Assembly: GCA_002780205.1 (NCBI GenBank)
Contig: PEVQ01000244.1
Location: 1-8,526, forward strand
Direction of reading: 5' to 3'
Length of the DNA stretch: 8,526 bases
Source: Elusimicrobia bacterium CG06_land_8_20_14_3_00_38_11
GTDB lineage: Bacteria; Elusimicrobiota; UBA8919
Shown: piece by piece, positions 1 through 5,769 of the stretch
Numbering within the stretch: the first letter of the stretch is position 1
Layout: each line of letters begins with the position of its first letter
Notes under the pieces: generated by a model
What the model saw: the letters and a program-made list of their open reading frames with translations, nothing else
The model's database searches: none
What the model was told of the DNA's origin: nothing
Program-made: the position numbers and the translations under genes

Positions 1-377
1 ATTTCATTTTCAATTCCGATAACTTCGCAAAAATCATTATGCAGAAAAATGCGAGTGCCGATTTTGAGATTTTTTAGCGGCTTGACGAGCGCCGGAACAT
101 CTTTACTGTCGCCATAACCGAGTATTAAAATTTCTATTTTCCCGCCGGTTTCTTTTTTGCCGAAAAGCCGGGCAGGTATGACTTTTGTTTTGTTGATGAC
201 CAAAACATCGCCTTCTAAAAAATAATCAACAACATTCCTGAAAATTTTATGCTCTATTTTTCCAGTATCTCTGTGAAGAACAAGCAGTTTTGACTCGTCC
301 CGTTTTTCACACGGGAATTTCGCAATGAACTCTTTCGGCAAATCGTAATCAAAATCCGAAAGATTTTGTTCATTCAT
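1..377 (-). CDS. queA: QueA, S-adenosylmethionine:tRNA ribosyltransferase-isomerase (N-terminal part, cut by window edge)
   Basis: QueA transfers and isomerises the ribose of S-adenosylmethionine onto preQ1-modified tRNA, giving epoxyqueuosine at the wobble base of GUN anticodons. The reverse strand reads an open frame from ATG at 377 to the window edge: 125 codons of a family usually about 340 residues long. The N-terminal family signature is clear: DFDYDLPKEFIAKFP at about residues 8-22, then RDESKLLVL, then GDVLVINKTKVIPARLFGKK at about 69-88, and TGG soon after. The start lies 3 bp after the stop of the 602-aa gene and has no visible Shine-Dalgarno sequence, so it probably depends on coupling or reinitiation. 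A second in-frame Met is not nearby. QueH, which acts on the QueA product, is encoded upstream in the same gene block. The identification is firm; the missing C-terminus cannot be judged. Confidence 0.95.
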   Translation of the reverse strand, partial: MNEQNLSDFDYDLPKEFIAKFPCEKRDESKLLVLHRDTGKIEHKIFRNVVDYFLEGDVLVINKTKVIPARLFGKKETGGKIEILILGYGDSKDVPALVKPLKNLKIGTRIFLHNDFCEVIGIENE

Positions 378-380
378 ATT

Positions 381-2189
381 TTATTTAGAAATTGTAATAA
401 CCCCAAGGTTTTTTACCGGTGTTTTCTTACTCAACGATATAAAACCGGGATTATTCACCGCTTTTATTTTTGCATCTGCAGGAAGTTCTTCACTGACAAA
501 CATAAAAGCCAGTTGATAAGTTCCTTCTCCAATATCAGTAAATATGAATTTCCCGTCTTTATCTATACTTTGACCGGAAACCAGAGATATACCAACAGAA
601 AAACCATCTAATGATGGTTCTCTTGGATGTTCTAAATCAGCCCAGAAAAGCCCGACCTTTTCGGGTTGCGGCAGATTGCCGCACATTAAAATTCTTCCCT
701 TTATTACTCCGTCTGTAAGTATTCCGTCTGTCGGGAATTGCAGGTTCTTTGCCTCTTCTTTATCCTTATCGTCTGCAACAGGATGTTCCAAAACTTTTTT
801 CTTAAAATATTCCATTCTTGAGGAATTTCCGAAATGTCTATATGCTTGGGACAACCTTAACAATATTCTTGGCCCGTGATAGTATTTTTCTTCATCTGCC
901 CAGTCATCAAGATATTTTTTATATTCTTCAATTACGGGCAGGCGGCTTAAACTTGACAATTCTAATATTGTTGATATTAAACTCCCGGAATCTCTGGCAT
1001 CTCTGTGACGGGCAGCAAAACCTTTTTCCGAATCCCATCTCATTAAATATCCGGTTACTAATATATAATGCGCAGTCCTCAGATAAAAAGACCTTTTATG
1101 ATTTTTTATATACTCTTCTATTTTTTCTAAATTTTTTTCAACAACAGGTATATTTGGAGAGTATAAATAATCTGTTTGACTACTAAAAAGCGGAGTGACT
1201 TCCATTGTTACATTTTTTAATTTAGATATTGTTTTCCCATTTTTATATTTTGTCAGAAGAAGGACTGTTTTTGATTTCTTTTGATTTTCAGATATACCCA
1301 CCGCTCCTACAAAAGATTTTTTGTCATAATCAAACTTATTCAGATACAACTTAAAACCCTGCCATACAATAATGACAAAAATAAAAAGATATAAACCCGG
1401 TAAAATTCTTGATAATCTTACTTTGAAAGATATTTCTATAGGAGCAAATGCATACAAAACGGACGCTATTATTCCTGCTGTAAAAAACTCTAAAAAACCA
1501 ACGCTAACAATTAAAAATATTATTGCCTTTATAGATAAAAAAAATTCGTCGGGATAAAAAAGGACATCTTTTGCAAAAAAGAAAAATGGAACGCCCATAT
1601 TTCCGGATAAGCTAAAAATCCCGTAACCGATTAAAGCACCTGCAACCCCCAGTAAAAAACACCATTTATAACTAAGCGAAATAGATTCAGATTCGTTTTT
1701 ATTTAACCATTTGGCGCCGGCAAAAATCCATAGTATCCCCGGCGCGGCTACCCCGATTATCAACAGTATCCAGTTTATTTCATCTTTTATAAAAAGAAAA
1801 TTGGGAATATGCTGAAGTTTTTGAATCGCCCATAACATAACAGCCAGAAAAATACTTGAAATAAACAAAACAATTTTTTTCTTACGGGTTGCTGTTCTGT
1901 AAGGTGTTGTTTCTCCGGTGTTTGACAAATTTTTTAAGAACCAGAAAAATGCAAGATAAAATATAATTCCAAAAATTATCCCCGTTGCAATGCCCATATT
2001 TGTTTCGGCAAGTCCTTTTAATTTGGAAAAAAATTTTATAGCGACAACAGAATCTTTTGGCACCATCAAATTTTCAAAACGAGGTATTGCAATAATCGTC
2101 AAAATGAAGCCGACTAACACTCCAAACAAACCGCCGAAAAATCCTAAAACTGTGGAATAATAAACGCTTCTTTTTAACTCGGTATTCAT
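381..2189 (-). CDS. Multi-spanning membrane protein with C-terminal carboxypeptidase-regulatory-like domain, function unknown
   Basis: I do not recognise this 602-aa protein. The N-terminal half is strongly hydrophobic, with about seven likely membrane segments near residues 13-35, 66-86, 105-121, 138-158, 176-195, 218-247 (long, perhaps two passes) and 265-280. A soluble part follows. Residues about 350-470 look helical and could be TPR-like (alternating aromatic and Leu positions, for example YHGPRILLRLSQAYRHFG near 437-454). Residues about 495-602 look like a beta-sandwich of the carboxypeptidase-regulatory or SdrD B-like type, with GVIKGRI near 494, DGKFIFTDIGEGTYQLAF near 545-562 and a closing run of short strands. 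Sidedness is uncertain. The start is supported by a strong GGAGGAA seven bases upstream, embedded in the end of the spoIID-like gene, whose stop is only 4 bp away. Its place between spoIID and queA suggests an envelope role, but this is a guess from context. Confidence 0.85.
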   Translation of the reverse strand: MNTELKRSVYYSTVLGFFGGLFGVLVGFILTIIAIPRFENLMVPKDSVVAIKFFSKLKGLAETNMGIATGIIFGIIFYLAFFWFLKNLSNTGETTPYRTATRKKKIVLFISSIFLAVMLWAIQKLQHIPNFLFIKDEINWILLIIGVAAPGILWIFAGAKWLNKNESESISLSYKWCFLLGVAGALIGYGIFSLSGNMGVPFFFFAKDVLFYPDEFFLSIKAIIFLIVSVGFLEFFTAGIIASVLYAFAPIEISFKVRLSRILPGLYLFIFVIIVWQGFKLYLNKFDYDKKSFVGAVGISENQKKSKTVLLLTKYKNGKTISKLKNVTMEVTPLFSSQTDYLYSPNIPVVEKNLEKIEEYIKNHKRSFYLRTAHYILVTGYLMRWDSEKGFAARHRDARDSGSLISTILELSSLSRLPVIEEYKKYLDDWADEEKYYHGPRILLRLSQAYRHFGNSSRMEYFKKKVLEHPVADDKDKEEAKNLQFPTDGILTDGVIKGRILMCGNLPQPEKVGLFWADLEHPREPSLDGFSVGISLVSGQSIDKDGKFIFTDIGEGTYQLAFMFVSEELPADAKIKAVNNPGFISLSKKTPVKNLGVITISK

Positions 2190-2193
2190 AAAT

Positions 2194-3432
2194 TCATTCC
2201 TCCAAATTTTTTATTTCGGAATTTTTATAATAATGTTTCAGAATCTTTTTATAATTCCAGCCGTCTTCCGCCATGCCTTTTGCTCCCCACTGGCACATTC
2301 CGACTCCGTGACCCCAGCCGTGCCCTCTGAAGTATGCCACACCGTTTTTTATCTTAACCTTAAAATTCGTGCTGCGAATAACATTGGGATTCATCGCCAT
2401 TCTGAATCTATTTGAACGAAGCCATAACGCTCCTTTTGAGTGTTCAACCAAAATTTCTTTTACTCTGTCCGACGAAGTGCGTCCCACCGTTTTTATTTTT
2501 TTAACATCGCCTGTTTTATAACCCGCGGAACGCAAACTGTTCCCGACCGTTTTTAATGAAATTGAAGCCGACCAGTTGTACCATTTATCTTTCTCGCAAA
2601 AACCGCATTTAACTCCCGTGAGATATTCCGGATTCTCTGTCTTTGAATCATTCCACACATTTCTGACATCTTCGGTTCGCCCGCCGCAACTTGAGTGGTA
2701 AAGCGCATTTATTATTTCGCCGTTGTATTTAAGAACCTCTCCGGCAGTATCGTAGACCGCCTTATTGCTTCTTTCATCCTCGGATTCAAACCCGCCGTAA
2801 ACCTGACAATGCGGTTGCGAACATAAATCAAAACCGTTAGATTTATGCCTGCCGAGATTTTTAATCGCATAAGTTCTTGCAACAACTGCTTGTGCTTTTA
2901 GTGATTCCAACGGCCAGTTCGGCGATACCTCTTTTGTCATTATTCCGCAGATATATTCTTCAATTCCTAGTTCATTTATAACGGTAAGTTTTTTTCTGTT
3001 GTTGATTTTTAATATTATATTTCCTTTATATCTTTTGCCGTCAACGGTAATTTTTTGGTCTGTTCTTCTGGAAACTATTTTGATATCTGATGTAAATTGT
3101 TTTTTACCGAAAATTATTTTTCCTTTTGCTGTTTTTACAAGGTAAATATTATCGCCGGACATTTTTATTTTTTCGTTGGTTTTCATATCAACAATTTCAA
3201 AATCATCTTCCCCGCCGATTGATACACCGTCGGTACTTTCAATAATTCCGATTTTTATTATGATTTCTTTTATCGGTTTTGCGGGTTTTTTCTCTCCGGT
3301 AACGGGATGGTAAGTCACTGACGGTGGCTTCCGCTTCGGCACAGCGCACCCGCTAAAAATAGTAAGTAGTAAGTAGAAAGTAGAAAGTAGAAAAGGCAAA
3401 ACATATTGATTTATTTTTTTGTGATGAACCAT
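2194..3432 (-). CDS. SpoIID/LytB domain lipoprotein, likely peptidoglycan lytic transglycosylase or amidase enhancer
   Basis: SpoIID-family proteins cleave or bind peptidoglycan glycan strands outside the cytoplasmic membrane; B. subtilis SpoIID degrades denuded glycans. This 412-aa protein starts with a positively charged n-region (HHKK), a hydrophobic core and a lipobox, FSGC with Cys29, so it is a predicted lipoprotein. The SpoIID core spans about 150-400: INELGIEEYICGIMTKEVSP at 152-171 (Glu168 aligns with the expected catalytic Glu), then LKAQAVVARTYA at 178-189. CSQPHCQVY (204-212), HSSCGGRT (246-253) and CGFC (276-279) could include metal ligands. GHGWGHGVGMCQWGA at 370-384 is the family's C-terminal signature. 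The ATG overlaps the DUF2905 gene by 22 bp and lacks a clear Shine-Dalgarno. It is kept because it supplies the charged n-region, whereas downstream starts would cut into the signal peptide. In non-sporulating bacteria the family serves ordinary wall turnover; the domain call is firm, the exact reaction inferred. Confidence 0.93.
   Translation of the reverse strand: MVHHKKINQYVLPFLLSTFYLLLTIFSGCAVPKRKPPSVTYHPVTGEKKPAKPIKEIIIKIGIIESTDGVSIGGEDDFEIVDMKTNEKIKMSGDNIYLVKTAKGKIIFGKKQFTSDIKIVSRRTDQKITVDGKRYKGNIILKINNRKKLTVINELGIEEYICGIMTKEVSPNWPLESLKAQAVVARTYAIKNLGRHKSNGFDLCSQPHCQVYGGFESEDERSNKAVYDTAGEVLKYNGEIINALYHSSCGGRTEDVRNVWNDSKTENPEYLTGVKCGFCEKDKWYNWSASISLKTVGNSLRSAGYKTGDVKKIKTVGRTSSDRVKEILVEHSKGALWLRSNRFRMAMNPNVIRSTNFKVKIKNGVAYFRGHGWGHGVGMCQWGAKGMAEDGWNYKKILKHYYKNSEIKNLEE
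2197..2203 (-). promoter_or_regulatory. Strong Shine-Dalgarno site for the 602-aa membrane protein
   Basis: On the minus strand GGAGGAA ends seven bases before the ATG at 2189. It overlaps the last codons and stop of the SpoIID-like gene (Leu-Glu-Glu-stop reads TTG GAG GAA TGA). It fixes the start codon and is the clearest ribosome binding site in the window; several other genes here have none. Confidence 0.8.
3361..3395. repeat. Tandem heptanucleotide repeat inside the spoIID-like signal peptide
   Basis: Five 7-bp units follow one another on the plus strand: AGTAAGT twice, AGAAAGT twice, and a last unit AGAAAAG. Read on the minus strand they encode the run FLLSTFYLLLT, the hydrophobic core of the lipoprotein signal peptide just before the lipobox. 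From memory, repeats with this sense (translating as LLSTFYLLLT) are scattered in many bacterial genomes, usually between genes. Confidence 0.85.
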
Positions 3433-3626
3433 AGAATTATTGAAAACACAATACTGATAATTATTGAAGTTGTGAGCGGAAAATAAAAAGTAAAGTTTTC
3501 TTTTTTGATAAAAATATCTCCGGGGAGTTTTCCGAAATACGGGATTTTTATTCCGAAAATAAAAATTAGACCAATAAGAATTAAAATAACCCCGACAACT
3601 ATTAAAACTTTTCCAAGATAAGTCAT
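3411..3626 (-). CDS. DUF2905 family small membrane protein
   Basis: This 71-aa protein has two hydrophobic segments, about residues 6-25 and 48-68, around a short loop reading IPYFGKLPGDIFIKKENFTFYF. The KLPGDI and FTFYFPL elements are the DUF2905 (PF11146) signature, and the length is typical. No biochemical function is known for the family. It often sits between ruvB and spoIID or queA in other bacteria, as here. Its 3' end overlaps the SpoIID-like gene by 22 bp, so translation is probably coupled. No Shine-Dalgarno is seen: the start is preceded directly by a copy of the dispersed 24-bp repeat, which must supply whatever translation signal there is. Confidence 0.9.
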   Translation of the reverse strand: MTYLGKVLIVVGVILILIGLIFIFGIKIPYFGKLPGDIFIKKENFTFYFPLTTSIIISIVFSIILWFITKK

Positions 3627-3628
3627 TT

Positions 3629-3652
3629 TTTAGAACGCAGATTACACAGATT
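3629..3652. repeat. 24-bp dispersed repeat, copy 1, abutting the DUF2905 start codon
   Basis: The plus strand carries TTTAGAACGCAG followed by ATTACACAGATT. The identical 24 bases recur at 5023-5046. Both copies begin 3 bases from the start codon of a minus-strand gene, and they diverge immediately outside the shared block. Confidence 0.9.
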
Positions 3653-3730
3653 TTAAACAGCGATTACGCAGATAAATCTTTATCCGACTTTATCTGTGCT
3701 TATCTGCGTTTATCTGCGTCCATCTGTGGT
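3635..3730. repeat. Intergenic repeat cluster: long inverted repeat and 10-bp tandem units
   Basis: Left arm 3635-3651 (ACGCAGATTACACAGAT) can pair with 3692-3709 (ATCTGTGCTTATCTGCGT) apart from a small internal mismatch, giving a long potential hairpin. At 3691-3730 four 10-bp units of the form TATCTGYGYT run in tandem: TATCTGTGCT, TATCTGCGTT, TATCTGCGTC and CATCTGTGGT. This fills the gap between the pilin-tailed gene and the DUF2905 gene. Variants of this CGCAGAT/ATCTGTG repeat occur in many environmental bacterial genomes as far as I recall. It has no U-run suggesting a terminator on the minus strand. Confidence 0.8.
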
Positions 3731-3739
3731 CCCATCTTT

Positions 3740-5020
3740 TTACCAATTTGTATAAAAATTGCCGGCGGAATCTGTCCCGGAAACATTCAGTTGAACCTTT
3801 CCATGCGAGTAAAACCACCCGCTGGATGCGTCTTGTATTGATGACACCTTATTGGATTTTGTCAAAAGTTCCTGCGGAATTTCGCTAATGTACTCGTCAA
3901 TAAGCGAACCGAGCCGAAACGGGTATTTTGCTGTCTTACTGTTACAAATACTCAACGCTTCCCTGATTAATATTAGATTTTTGCGGGTTATCTTCTCTCT
4001 CTCAAAAATAATTTTTTTCGTCAGTATTTTCTGAAATTCGGAAAAAACTTCGGCCCATTCGGAAGATGATAAATCCGTTATCGGCAAATAAATTACCGTT
4101 TTACTGCCGTATTTTTTCGGAGTGAACCCTACCATTACAGGTTTAATAAATTTGAAATAATTTTTCCCGGTTATTTTAGCGAAAATTTCAGGCAAATCAA
4201 AACTATAATTCAAATGGGACAACACCGACGGCTGCGACTGAAATAGGTATGATTCCAATCTGATTCCTTTTTCAAATTTCACGGAAAAGATTAAGGATTT
4301 CACTTCATTTTTTATTAAATCAAACTCCCCCCCCCATATTAAAGGGGTTATCTTTTGGGGCTTAATGTAAATATAATCAGGTGAACTAATTTCCATTATA
4401 TTTTTCTTAAACTCAACATCGTTAACGATAGAATTATTGGAAGAATCGGCTGAAAAATCTATAACTTTTCTTATAGTGCCGAGGTCATTTGACGCAATAA
4501 ATTTATTATCCATAACACACCAATACCTGTTTTCGCCCAATATGTCTATCTTTATACCCTTATATTCATCCACTCCTGTTCTTATTTTGTCTATTCCATG
4601 CAAATTGTTCAGGTGGAAAATCAGCAAAAATTTTTTATCGTCGGAATTTTCCAACCACATTGCAATCAATACCTTTTTGCCGATGAAGTTAAGTATGTTT
4701 TTTTCGTTAATCTCAAAACCGATGTTTTTCTGAATATCTCTGATGTCATTTGTAAATCCGAGGGTTTCAGACGGCATTTCTCTCAAAAACCATTCGGAAA
4801 AATCCTTAAAATGCGCATAAAAATTTGTTTTTTTGAAGTCGGACCAAACGGTATCCAAATCGTCAAATCTTATTATAACGGATACATCCGACGAAATAAG
4901 TTTTTCGGTGATTAATTCAATCGGTACAATTTTTTGTTTTTTCTGGAATAAAAAGTAAACTATAACCGCAATTAAACTGATTAAGAATATCAAGAATAAA
5001 TTTATTTTTTTATTTTTCAT
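3740..5020 (-). CDS. Membrane-anchored DUF3352-like protein with a C-terminal pilin-like (GspG-type) domain
   Basis: This 426-aa protein has an N-terminal anchor (charged start, hydrophobic segment about 7-26) and a large, probably extracytoplasmic body. Residues about 40-330 resemble the poorly characterised DUF3352 pattern: VSVIIRFDDLDTVWSDFKKT near 46-65, an ILNFIGKKVLIAMW strip near 109-122, and a DNKFIASND strip near 171-179 followed by a helix. The last 85 or so residues look like the globular end of type II secretion or type IV pilins: LIREALSICNSKTAKYPFRLGSLIDEYISEIP (351-382, here split as LIREALSIC, then KYPFRLGSLI, then EYISEIP), and SSGWFYSHGKVQLNVSGTD at 399-417 ending in YTNW. 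The classical prepilin N-terminus with its cleavage site is absent, so it is not itself a normal pilin. A G9 tract lies at residues 229-232. There is no Shine-Dalgarno; the 24-bp repeat abuts the start. Function unknown. Confidence 0.85.
   Translation of the reverse strand: MKNKKINLFLIFLISLIAVIVYFLFQKKQKIVPIELITEKLISSDVSVIIRFDDLDTVWSDFKKTNFYAHFKDFSEWFLREMPSETLGFTNDIRDIQKNIGFEINEKNILNFIGKKVLIAMWLENSDDKKFLLIFHLNNLHGIDKIRTGVDEYKGIKIDILGENRYWCVMDNKFIASNDLGTIRKVIDFSADSSNNSIVNDVEFKKNIMEISSPDYIYIKPQKITPLIWGGEFDLIKNEVKSLIFSVKFEKGIRLESYLFQSQPSVLSHLNYSFDLPEIFAKITGKNYFKFIKPVMVGFTPKKYGSKTVIYLPITDLSSSEWAEVFSEFQKILTKKIIFEREKITRKNLILIREALSICNSKTAKYPFRLGSLIDEYISEIPQELLTKSNKVSSIQDASSGWFYSHGKVQLNVSGTDSAGNFYTNW
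4327..4335. repeat. C9 (coding-strand G9) homopolymer tract inside the pilin-tailed gene
   Basis: Nine consecutive C on the plus strand read as TGG GGG GGG GAG (Trp-Gly-Gly-Glu, residues 229-232) in the minus-strand gene. Such a run is rare in AT-rich coding sequence and prone to slippage. The frame is intact in this copy. Confidence 0.95.
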
Positions 5021-5022
5021 TA

Positions 5023-5046
5023 TTTAGAACGCAGATTACACAGATT
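5023..5046. repeat. 24-bp dispersed repeat, copy 2, abutting the pilin-tailed gene start
   Basis: Identical over 24 bases to 3629-3652, again beginning three bases from the ATG of a minus-strand gene. The three bases between are TAT here and TTT... in the other copy (only one base differs in the region nearest the start). Confidence 0.9.
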
Positions 5047-5055
5047 AACGACACG

Positions 5056-5093
5056 GAATTAGAGAATTAGAGAATTAGATTTTTTTCTAATTC
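5056..5093. repeat. GAATTAGA tandem repeat with hairpin
   Basis: GAATTAGA occurs three times in tandem at 5056-5079. Its reverse complement TCTAATTC lies at 5086-5093, so the third unit can form an 8-bp stem with a loop of about six T. This is part of the gap between queH and the pilin-tailed gene. A terminator role is possible but the stem is A/T-rich and weak. Confidence 0.8.
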
Positions 5094-5097
5094 ATCA

Positions 5098-5171
5098 ATT
5101 CTCTGTTGTATAAACTAATTCTCTTTCGTATAAACTATTTCTCTGCCTCTTTCTCTGTGCCTCTGCGGTTT
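5098..5171. repeat. Two 20-bp direct repeats followed by a CTCTGTGCCTCTGCGG-type repeat
   Basis: Two 20-bp units, 5098-5117 and 5118-5137, share ATTCTCT and GTATAAACTA and differ at a few bases between. A third partial unit starts at 5138 and merges into CTCTGCCTCTTTCTCTGTGCCTCTGCGG, written here as CTCTGCC, TCTTTCTCTG, TGCCTCTGCGG. I recall the last type as a widespread dispersed repeat. It runs directly into the queH stop codon at 5170-5172. Confidence 0.75.
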
Positions 5172-5769
5172 ATTTTTTATTTTTGCTAAACAAACATCCG
5201 CAGTATTTTTGGGTATAAAGACCTGATTTTCTGAATTCGTTGAGATTTTTGTAAAAATCCGGACGACCATCGTAATAGTAAAAATTGGCGCCGAATTGAC
5301 GGGCAATATCTTCACCCATTTTTTTCAATATACTATGCTGCTGATAGGGACTTATTAAAAGCGTAGTAGAGAAAAAATCGGCATTCAACTCTTTTGATTT
5401 TTGTGCGGTTTTCATAAGACGTATCCGATAACATTCTACGCATCTTTTGTCATTCGCTTCGCTTACCCACCCTAAAGGGTGGGCTACATTATTGTGTAAA
5501 TTTGCTCCATTGACGAGGGCTTGAAAGCCCTCATTTCGCAAATTTATTTTATTCGCTTCACCCACTTTTTGTATCCATAATTTATTATCATAATCATCAG
5601 TGATTAAGGAAAATAATTTTTGCGCAACATTCATCCGCTTTTCATATTCTTCCGGCGGTTGTATGTTGGGATTATACCAGTAATATTTGATGTTAAACTC
5701 GCCATTTAAGAATTTTGTCGCTGAAAATCCGCAGGGCCCGCAACAGGTATGAAGTAAGACCGTTTTCAT
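5170..5769 (-). CDS. queH: QueH, epoxyqueuosine reductase (DUF208 family), with an in-frame repeat insertion
   Basis: QueH is the iron-sulfur, cobalamin-independent enzyme that reduces epoxyqueuosine in tRNA to queuosine, the last pathway step, and replaces QueG. The 199-aa product shows the family cysteines: HTCCGPC at 7-13, RCVEC at 109-113 and YCGC at 189-192. It also has YNPNIQPPEEYEKR at 32-45, DYDNKLW at 59-65, RIRLMKTAQ at 115-123 and STTLLISPYQQ at 134-144. Between Trp65 and Arg109 the spacing is much longer than in relatives I know. Residues 71-103 are a 33-residue insertion encoded by palindromic repeat DNA and bounded by a repeated Glu-Ala-Asn. All the cysteines are kept, so the enzyme may still work. 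The start overlaps the stop of the radical SAM gene as ATGA, with GAGG four bases upstream, so translation is coupled. QueA, its upstream pathway partner, lies further along the same block. Confidence 0.95.
   Translation of the reverse strand: MKTVLLHTCCGPCGFSATKFLNGEFNIKYYWYNPNIQPPEEYEKRMNVAQKLFSLITDDYDNKLWIQKVGEANKINLRNEGFQALVNGANLHNNVAHPLGWVSEANDKRCVECYRIRLMKTAQKSKELNADFFSTTLLISPYQQHSILKKMGEDIARQFGANFYYYDGRPDFYKNLNEFRKSGLYTQKYCGCLFSKNKK
5452..5559. repeat. Two-hairpin palindromic element inserted in queH, with 9-bp flanking direct repeats
   Basis: ATTCGCTTC occurs at 5452-5460 and 5551-5559, exactly 99 bp (33 codons) apart. Hairpin A is CCCACCCT (5466-5473), AA, AGGGTGGG (5476-5483), preceded on the minus strand by GTAG (5484-5487). 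Hairpin B is nested: outer arms AAATTTGC (5498-5505) and GCAAATTT (5538-5545), inner arms GAGGGCTT (5515-5522) and AAGCCCTC (5525-5532) with a 2-base loop. The unit stays in frame without stops on the coding strand. Confidence 0.9.

Noticed and set aside
366..1557. Plus-strand open frames of 61-122 codons opposite the 602-aa membrane gene
   Set aside because: Antisense shadows with no family resemblance or ribosome binding site; the minus-strand frame is longer, ends with tight neighbours and has a strong Shine-Dalgarno.
3411..3432. A later start for the SpoIID-like gene to avoid overlapping DUF2905
   Set aside because: Later start codons would remove the charged n-region or part of the hydrophobic core of the lipoprotein signal peptide; a 22-bp overlap is acceptable in a coupled operon.
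3635..3709. Long inverted repeat considered as a Rho-independent terminator for the pilin-tailed gene
   Set aside because: No U-run follows the stem in the direction of transcription, the stem has mismatches, and the next gene begins at once.
4437..4915. Two overlapping plus-strand frames (98 and 105 codons) opposite the pilin-tailed gene
   Set aside because: No recognisable motifs, and fully covered by a coherent anchored protein on the other strand.
5098..5137. Two 20-bp near repeats considered as a CRISPR remnant
   Set aside because: The units are directly adjacent without spacers and no cas gene is near, so this is a simple tandem repeat.
5115..5315. Minus-strand 66-codon frame with a C-terminal peptide containing QRHRERGRE
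   Set aside because: It overlaps queH in another frame and runs into the intergenic repeat. The QRHRERGRE peptide is simply the repeat read through.
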